From assembly GCA_002005505.1 (NCBI GenBank), contig MVGU01000105.1:132501-142500 (forward strand): DNA of 10,000 nt. Reading direction: 5' to 3'. The translations under genes and the position numbers were made by a program. This document shows, piece after piece, positions 1 through 6,921 of the stretch (positions are counted from its first letter, which is position 1; every line of letters begins with the position of its first letter). The DNA is from Botryococcus braunii (lineage: Eukaryota; Chlorophyta; Trebouxiophyceae). The notes below the pieces were generated by a model. It was not told the origin of the DNA. It did no database searches and saw nothing but the letters and a program-made list of their open reading frames with translations.

Positions 1-900
1 GGCGCACTCCTCCCATCATGTTGAGGGGGAGAAGAGTTAAATGCACTGTTGTAAATTTAAATTTATTTTTCTAAAAAGGAGAGTACTTACGGAGGGTCGA
101 GAAGGGACTCCTCGGCCTACATGTACTAAATGCCACTGAGGAGTTTGTTAACTAAATAGGTATTAAACGGGTTCACTAAAACGTTTTTTACAAGGTTCAT
201 GTCCTGGGGGAAACTACCACTAAAGCACTGGGCTGCAGCTCAGAAGAATGCACTCATGTTAAGACGTGATGGTCCAACGTTGGACCTTCACGTCACCAAT
301 TCCTCCACGTAGTATGTATACCAGATCTCTACAAGTACTGTCCCCCGGACACCCCGGTGTGACCTCCCACTCGGTAGCTCCTTAGTGTGCACGTATACAC
401 GGGTGCTAAGTACCTTGCTAGTAAGCGCGTGACATGTAGCTAACCTTCTGGAAATAATGCATCGCACCTTCAGCTGAAAGTTAGTTGCACCAATTGGTGG
501 AACACTGGACATTTGGACCCAAAACGCCTTTTGGGCTGGGTTGATGCAATAAGTTTTCTTCTTCTTGTAATGTCATAAGATCCTAAGGGATATTTCTTTA
601 AAGGTCTCCAAGTGATTTCAGTGGCTTTAAAATGTGAAGCATGCTCTCCCGCCCATCCCCCCGGGGGTCCCCACCCGTGCTCCTAGATGTGGGGGAAACA
701 ATGCATATGTGTGCAGATGCTTCCATACCGATCTCACCCTTCTACACCTCGAACCCGACCATTCCATGCCGTGAAGATGCAAGCAGCTGCAGAGACTGAA
801 GAAATAAGATTGTCGCTATAAGCTGGCAAAATGCCTCAAATGGAAAGATGGCCTCACGCCGCTGTGTATATATATATGGATAACCCTAGCTAGGGCATGC
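1..900. other. Non-coding stretch, no gene recognised
   Basis: Apart from the palindrome at 263-294, this region holds two 12-bp palindromes, CACCAATTGGTG at 488-499 and CCCTAGCTAGGG at 884-895, and an alternating TA run near 866-877. Open frames are short (74 codons at most) and show no protein-like composition. Confidence 0.5.
263..294. repeat. 32-bp near-perfect palindrome
   Basis: GACGTGA, T, then the perfect 16-bp palindrome GGTCCAACGTTGGACC, then T, TCACGTC. Only one symmetric pair (T/T) fails to match. It could form a cruciform or be a dimeric binding site. Confidence 0.7.
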
Positions 901-928
901 CTATAGGAAGCCGCGCAGCTTCCTATAG
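901..928. repeat. Inverted repeat, 11-bp arms with 6-base loop
   Basis: CTATAGGAAGC (901-911), loop CGCGCA, and GCTTCCTATAG (918-928) form a perfect stem-loop on either strand. No T run follows and no adjoining gene is seen, so I do not call it a terminator. Confidence 0.7.
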
Positions 929-2195
929 AGCAGCTTCTCCCAAGCATTCGCCAGAAGTGGAAGTATTTATACGTGATCAGCGAGCGCCTAGCTTTCGAAG
1001 ATGCTCAGCATATATGGGCCTATGCATATTACTATGCATATCATATGATGAGTGATATCTGTGGGGGTGGATGTAGTGGCATAAGGCATTTGCTGTGATA
1101 GATTGGTGGTGAGTTTCAAGGTGACATTTGTTGCAACCAATGCAGGCATTAAGACTCAATTGCAGAGCCAACAAGTCTGACGAGGCTAAGTGGAGACCAG
1201 AATACTTCTGTACTTCTAAGCTTAAAACAGGCTAGCTAGCTATAGCTGTACAGCTGTACATGTAACCGCTATCTAGATGGTGAGATTGTAGCTCCCATAC
1301 AACTGTGATGAATTATAGAGTTGCACAATTCTCATTTAGAAAGAGGTTATTGCATACTGTCTACAACAGTGATATTTCTACATCTATGAAATTTGTAGCA
1401 TAGCAGTACTAGTACTAGTGCTGCTTCTACACAAGTGCTGCTTCCACAACTAATTACTTGGTAGCATAACATTCTTTGTGTTGTAAGAACTAATCAGCGA
1501 GTCATGACTTTGAGCAGCTTACCCGAGCTATACAAACCACGTGGTGCACCACAAGCGCTTCCCGAGTAATGCTCCGAGGTGAGTTTCCAAAGCACAACCC
1601 AAACGCAATGAACGTTGCTAACTTAATGTCTGTTTCAAGGGATACTCCGTCCACCATCGTGAAATGAGTTAAACGATGTTCAGAGAATACTTGACCTTAT
1701 AGGTGTGTCTGAATGGAGTCACGGGGTATCAGGACCAAAGGTACGAAGCCAGGAATGTTGGGAAGGGACAGCGTCCTTGTTTGAATGCACCAGAGACAGT
1801 GCCGCACACGGCTGTTGCATAGGACTCCGGGTAATGCCACGTGCACTTGTTCCTTGTTCCATAGTGGCTGGTCCCGGATGTAATATTGCCTTCCTCCCTT
1901 CCTTCCTTGCAGTGACACATATGAGTTAAGTCAGTACACAATTTTAAAAGAAAATTTTTGGCTCTCGACGTTTTTTGTGGAGGCTTTCAGACTCATGTAA
2001 CCTTCTGATTCTGAATTTAGAATAATATGTTGAAGATGATGTAAGACTCTAGAGGTGCTTGAAGAAGGTGCAGGCCTTCTTTCCAGCACCAACAGAGTCT
2101 GACATCCTGTCCGGGCAACCTCCACGTGCAAGGTACCTTTACGAGGTACCCTTACTTCCGGGAGATCACTCGCCACACCGTCTGCCTGTTTCACC
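929..2195. other. Non-coding stretch, no gene recognised
   Basis: It contains AT-rich alternating sequence around 1010-1060, overlapping GCTAGC/CAGCTGTACAG palindromic words at 1230-1262, a short direct repeat AGTGCTGCTTC at about 1420-1455, and the palindrome GTGGTGCACCAC at 1541-1552. Overlapping open frames at 1697-1941 occur on both strands and none looks like protein. Confidence 0.45.
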
Positions 2196-2382
2196 GCCAA
2201 GGTTGATCCCCGAGGGAGAGGCCAAGGTTGGGGGAGAGGCCAAGGTTGATCCCCGGGGGAGAGGCCAAGGTTGGGGGAGAGGCCAAAGGAGGCGAGAGGC
2301 CAAGGTTGATCCCCGGGGGAGAGGCCAAGGTTGGGGGAGAGGCCAAGGGAGGGGGAGAGGCCAAGGTTGATCCCCGGGGGAG
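2196..2382. repeat. Composite minisatellite, units of 25, 18 and 17-18 bp
   Basis: Three related units all begin GCCAAGG or GCCAAAGG and end in GAG. A (25 bp) carries GGTTGATCCCCGGGGGAGAG, B (18 bp) GGTTGGGGGAGAG, and C (17-18 bp) GGGAGGGGGAGAG or a variant. The order is A B A B C A B C A, the last A cut to 23 bp. Reading frames stay open here simply because the units lack stops (peptides such as LASPPTLASPPG on the minus strand), which is not evidence of coding. Confidence 0.9.
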
Positions 2383-2396
2383 ATCCCCTTGTGTGT

Positions 2397-2424
2397 GGGG
2401 GGGGGGGGGGTTGGGGGGGGCGGG
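2397..2424 (+). repeat. G-tract with strong G-quadruplex potential
   Basis: Fourteen G, TT, eight G, C, then GGG follow shortly after the minisatellite. The four or more G runs needed for an intramolecular quadruplex are present on the plus strand. Run length in such tracts is often uncertain in assemblies. Confidence 0.75.
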
Positions 2425-3496
2425 TTTAACCAACTTTGTAAACATTGTACGGCAATGGAACTGCGCTCACGCATGCGCATCAGCTCACTCGAGCTTTACA
2501 TGTCGTGTGCTGCTTTTCATGTGTAGCACCGTGAAAATAACGTCAATCGTAAGATAATATCATATATCAAAGCTTCGAGCATGAGTAACTGGGTCAAATG
2601 CGGCTTTTTATGCCTCACATACCTGGACAACACGTGTGTTGTACATCCCACACCGCCACGGAATGCTCATGACTTATGTCTCGAAGGCTGAGCTTGTGTG
2701 CACCAGCTGGGGCCTTATTTTCAGTCCTGCTTCGATAGTCTCGACCGCATTCACGCGTGCAGGTGACACATCCCAAATCAAATTTCCGCACATGCATACG
2801 TGTATACCTTCACCGTTGTCGAGAAGCTTCCTTCCGCCAACGTGTTGTACAACATGCCAAGGGAAGTACTCACACGTCAATGCTGCAAGTACGGCGGAAT
2901 AGAGTGCCTTTTTTACTTCAAAGGGGAGTACTACAACACCCTTAGGCTGGGATGGACTTGGCTGGGCAGCCTAGACTCTAGAGACAGATCTAATGTATCG
3001 CCTTGCCTAGGCTGTACAACCTACACCAACCTAGAAGTACTTCAAACCCTGAACCTGCCGTTGCAAATGTTTCCTTACTTCGCATGTACGTTAATGGTCT
3101 CAGGTACACATGAGAGCCCGTATTTTATGCCGAAGGTCAAGCCCTCCGGCAGACGCGCACGCCTAGGCATTGCTGCCGCGCAAGCCATCTTGTCCCTTAC
3201 AGCTATGCACTTAGTATCTTCTATGAATTGGGCAAATGAGAATATGCCCCTCTGAACTGTCACGACAAGCAAACAACACCACCTTTCTGTCCCATCCTTT
3301 TAAGGTCTCCCTTCTGTGGGGATGCCCGTCCACAGTACCCCGTTATTCCGAAAAAGCGGGTAGCTGTCATACTATTGGTCCAACAGCCTTCTGACAAGGC
3401 GACTAAATCAGATCTGTATATCTAGATACACAGAAAGACCCCTTCCTCCCAACCACGTGCACGCAAGTACTAGTGCTACGTAGCTACGTGTATAAA
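2425..3496. other. No supported gene; one longish open frame
   Basis: The plus strand is open from 2767 to 3255 (162 codons, no ATG near its start; first GTG at 2800). The peptide is not low-complexity but matches no family I recognise, and I see no convincing splice context. Chance is a sufficient explanation. The rest of the stretch shows nothing. Confidence 0.4.
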
Positions 3497-3544
3497 GACG
3501 CAAACGGATAGAGATGCAAAGGGATAACGATGCAAACGGTCGCT
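3497..3544. repeat. 16-bp tandem repeat, three copies
   Basis: GACGCAAACGGATAGA, GATGCAAAGGGATAAC and GATGCAAACGGTCGCT lie head to tail with a strict 16-base period. The shared core is GAYGCAAASGG. Confidence 0.75.
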
Positions 3545-3874
3545 GCTATCCAAATCTGGATGGTGAACTTACAAGAACACAAAACTTGCCCAAAGGTGAC
3601 TAATATTCCAGGATCTAAGACATAAAGTTTAAGGTTTCTCAGGACATTCAGTGTAGACCTATGCATAGGAGCGCCGAATTACCACCTTTATTGCAAGGAA
3701 GCATCCCAAGACCTACGTTAATTGCTCCAGTTAGGTTTAAACCAGCTTTGTCCCATCACAGCATCTTGTAATCCCTTTCACAGAAGAACAATTCCTTCCT
3801 TATATTCATGTCCACCATGTGTGGACGCATGCACCACGATTCGGAGGATGCCATCTGTAACTGCAGCTTGATCA

Positions 3875-3915
3875 GTGCTGTAACTTGCAAGTTACAGCAC
3901 CATCAATTGATGGTG
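3875..3915. repeat. Two overlapping perfect palindromes (26 bp and 18 bp)
   Basis: The bases 3875-3900 form a perfect palindrome with half-site GTGCTGTAACTTG. The bases 3898-3915, CACCATCAATTGATGGTG, form a second one sharing the CAC of the first. Part of the second (GATGGTGAACTT) recurs near 3559. This could be a cruciform site, or the tip of a small inverted-repeat element. Confidence 0.8.
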
Positions 3916-4852
3916 AACTTGAATGGCGAGCTCCTGTTAAATATGGTGGTAACCTGTTCGGCTCGGTTCAGCTGTCTACACATCCGTCAGCTTTGAAAAG
4001 GTGTGTACGCTGCACATATACAACAGGATAGCCCTTGCTTAATGTACACGGTACATAAGACTTCAGCACACGGAAAGCGAGGTGAGCGCCTTTGGGAGAA
4101 CAGAGAAACTTCATTAAGTAGGCGGGACCGCTTCATACGCCTGCCAAGTCTTCTACTACTTAGATTTGGAGGGCAGCCAAACTCAATGAACTCCGAAGAC
4201 AAACGACAGGGATCGGGGTGCAAAGTGTCGCTCGGCTGGGACACCTGCAGGGGGCCAAGGCGGGAGCGGCAGCTCTGTTAAATTGACTAGACTGGCCTGT
4301 ATAGACTGGTCCATACATGGGCGGGTGGACGACCTGCGGTCACTAGCCGCAGTGGGAAGGGTACTTCTCAAGCCCTTGGCAGACGTGCTTCAATCACTTG
4401 CCCCACATCACCGCCATTCTTCCATCTCATCCATCCCACCTCATCCTCCGGCGTCTCCCGCCCCCCCCCCCCTTCCAAATCCTTGTCCAGCGCCTCCACC
4501 CGTACAGCGCTGTTCTTCTTCCTGAAGGCCCACCATCATTCCAGTCAGCTCCTTGACGACACCGGATACACGCTATTCCCCGCCCCCGGGGCCCCCCTCC
4601 CTCCCAAGGAGGGCCCTTTAGCCCCGTCCGAGCGCGGCGCTGTCACGTCCTCACCCGCGTCTGTTCAGCGTGATATATCAGAGGATCGGGTGGTAACTAA
4701 CAGCCTCAGGCATATTGCCATGCTGGAAGGCTGCGGCAGCCTAGCTGGATAGATAGATGGCCAGAACACATGTCAGGGGGTTCAGGGAATGCCAACTCAG
4801 CTGGTGCCAACCCAGCTGGTATTGTGCGCATGATAAGACTGCAGCCTTGCAT
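3916..4852. other. No supported gene; GC-rich stretch with doubtful coding-like patch
   Basis: It holds a 12-base C run (4461-4472), a small hairpin CCCTCC-CAA-GGAGGG (4599-4613), a GATA trinucleotide-like run near 4747, and a 15-bp tandem duplication (4791-4820). On the minus strand, 4440-4580 reads protein-like in two different frames either side of the C run, but no exon model is convincing. Confidence 0.4.
4791..4820. repeat. 15-bp tandem duplication
   Basis: GCCAACTCAGCTGGT is followed directly by GCCAACCCAGCTGGT, with one difference. It lies in the region downstream of the kinase stop. Confidence 0.8.
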
Positions 4853-4888
4853 GCAGAAGCCTCTCTATTTGAAAAGAGAGACTTCTGC
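4853..4888 (-). other. RNA hairpin 50 bases after the kinase stop codon
   Basis: Read as minus-strand RNA, GCAGAAGUCUCUCU pairs with AGAGAGGCUUCUGC across the loop UUUCAAAU. All 14 positions pair, one as U-G wobble. On the plus strand the same position is a C-A mismatch. It lies in the presumed 3' UTR of the kinase transcript and could affect mRNA stability or 3'-end formation. The pairing is seen directly; a function is inferred. Confidence 0.5.
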
Positions 4889-4937
4889 CGCAATGAAGGC
4901 GGGGCACCGACAAGGGTACCGACACGAGTCATGACAA

Positions 4938-5117
4938 TCACTCCTCCGCTACATCTGCCAGGCCGGTCTCCCCGGCCGCTGCAGTCTCCAGGATGGCTCC
5001 CTCACGGAGGTCGATTCTGGAAAGGGGAGCGGTGGAGGGAGCCCCAGCCACTTTGGCCCTTCTGGTTGCCTCCGTCAGCATCGCGGCAATGTCCTGGTTG
5101 CGTGCCTTCAGCTTGTC
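4938..5117 (-). CDS. Probable terminal exon of the kinase gene
   Basis: The acceptor is GGGGGCAG then GACAAG (AG at 5119-5118), and 59 codons follow, ending in TGA at 4940-4938. The peptide begins DKLKARNQDIAAMLTEATRR, passes a Pro/Ala/Ser linker to LSRIDLREGAILE, and ends in an Ala/Gly/Glu-rich tail, LADVAEE. Amino-acid use is coding-like (Ala, Glu, Arg, Leu) and unlike the surrounding repeat DNA. It is phase 0, matching the phase-0 end of the preceding exon, so the basic helix would continue as KNRAINA-DKLKARNQ. It could instead belong to another transcript, because the implied intron is long (1409 bases) and repeat-filled. Confidence 0.55.
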   Translation of the reverse strand, partial: DKLKARNQDIAAMLTEATRRAKVAGAPSTAPLSRIDLREGAILETAAAGETGLADVAEE

Positions 5118-6823
5118 CTGCCCCCTCCACTTTTGCGTCAGTACGCCATGACTTAAAAAGTGTGGGCGCCTGTCCCAGGGGTACCTTAACAAACACAACA
5201 TGGAGGAAAATGCAGGTCCGTCTGCTCATGAGTCCAGTCATGATGTCCAGTCATGACGGCCAGTCCCATTACTGAGTCATTTTGCACTCCTCCACGCCCA
5301 AGCCCATCTCGCAGCTATGCCCTCTTGTAATTCGAAGCTATGCCCTCTTGTACTTCATGTTCTTGAATTCAGGTTTACCAGCCCAATCCCAGAGCTATGC
5401 CATCGTGTAACCCACTTTGACCAGCCCCATCCCATGACAAGTCACCTTGTACTTAATTTTGACCAGTCCTATCCCACAGCTGAGTCATCTTGTACTTCAC
5501 TTGACCAGACCATCCCATGACCGTGTCACCTTGCACTTCATTTGGACCAGCCGTATCCCACGGCTGTGTCATGTTGTACTTCATTTTGACCAGCCCTATC
5601 TCATGACCATGTCACTTAGCACTACCAGACGCCATGTCCTGTCGCATGAGTATGTCATCTAGTACTTCATTTTGACCAGCCCCATCCCACAACTAAGTCA
5701 GATCGTCTAGTTCATCATGACCAGCCCCATCCCACACCATGTCATGTGGAAGCTTGCGCTGCCCCATCCCCGCAGACCTTCATCCTCTACTGAATGCTGT
5801 GCTGCCCCCTCCCCTGCTCCCTTCGCCACTTTAGCTTGTTCAGCCCCATCTTGTCAAGAATATCATCACACATTCCAGCCAAGCTTGCATAAGAGAAGCG
5901 TCTGGTGTCGTCTATCACAGCAGTGCTTCGTCTTGACCTCCGCCAACCCATCAGATTCACACAATGCAACTCACATTGTCCTGGCCCGTCAGAGTAGCAC
6001 TTCCTTTGTCTTGTACTATCCCATCAGCGTTTCATATTGCGAGTCGGCTTGTCAAGGCCTACCACAACAATATGACAAGAGGACAACAGATTTAGAGGAA
6101 ACATATTGGGAAACACGCGTGAGAGAAACAATTGAAGCAAGGAAAGAAAGGAGACAAAAGGGATAAAAGGTGGAGAGGAGGAACGTGTACTACATATTGT
6201 ACTGCAATACCCCATCCGGTTCAAATCTTGCACGTCAGGTTGTCTGGTCATTTTGCTCCTTCCCATGAGTTGTTCAACTTGTGTCGTTCTCCCGCTCAAT
6301 TCAACTTGTGTCGTTCTCCCGCTCATTCACCCCCCTGAATTAAAATCCTTCCCCTAATAACCCCCAGTATGCGAACCAAAACAGGTGTTAAGCAAGGACG
6401 TGCGCGCGCGCGCGGGAACACACACAGGCACGCACGCACTAACATGCACCCGCGCGCGATGGAGAGAGGTGCCCGGGGGGGGGGGGGGGGGGGAGGAGAT
6501 GGCGAGGAGGATGTAGTGGGAGGCACCGCATTGATAGCTCGATTCTTAGTGCGCTCCTCGAGGCGCTCCTGCTCCTCGATGATGCGCTTCTCCGCTGCCG
6601 CAAACTTTTCGGGGAGCGGTTTCTTGAACCACGGATGATCTTTGATTCCGGACAGCTGGATGCGCTCAGATGCACTGATCACAAAAATTTTGTCCAGCAG
6701 ATCCAGCACCTCGGGTGACAGCTGCTCCCCCGCCAATCCCCAAACCCCATTTGAACAGTACATTGGGCACAATCGAAACCCCCCCGCCTCCCACCCACCC
6801 AACCACCCACCCCCCCACACACA

Positions 6824-6921
<98 letters not shown>

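Larger units (their letters stand above)
5118..6526 (-). other. Putative kinase intron 3 (1409 bases), repeat-filled
   Basis: The proposed limits are GTGCCTCCC at the 5' end and GGGGGCAG at the 3' end. Inside are a 42-bp minisatellite (5313-5802), decayed relatives of it up to about 6060, a 27-bp tandem duplication (6273-6325), a GC alternation near 6400 and a 19-base G run. No further exon stands out, but a small one could be missed. Confidence 0.45.

Noticed and set aside
2059..2557. Repeat proteins on either strand (for example LASPPTLASPPG)
   Set aside because: The minisatellite lacks stops in several frames at once, so open length means nothing here, and no start or splice context supports a gene.
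4757..5275. 172-codon plus-strand open frame
   Set aside because: It is antisense to the probable terminal kinase exon, and its composition is that of a shadow frame.
5313..5802. CRISPR-like array
   Set aside because: The units are continuous degenerate 42-mers with no constant repeat separating unique spacers, and the context is eukaryotic.
5787..5969. Minus-strand open frame with helix-like peptide (DDILDKMGLNKLKW), considered as another kinase exon
   Set aside because: The underlying DNA contains the array word CAGCCCCATCTTGTC, so the peptide is a translated minisatellite relative.
5717..6166. 149-codon plus-strand open frame ending in a charged helix-like segment
   Set aside because: It begins within the 42-bp array and its decayed copies and lies antisense in the putative intron. 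Its purine-rich end explains the charged residues.
6210..6235. GGTTCAAATC, resembling a tRNA B box
   Set aside because: The flanking bases do not pair into a T stem, and no A box or acceptor stem is present.
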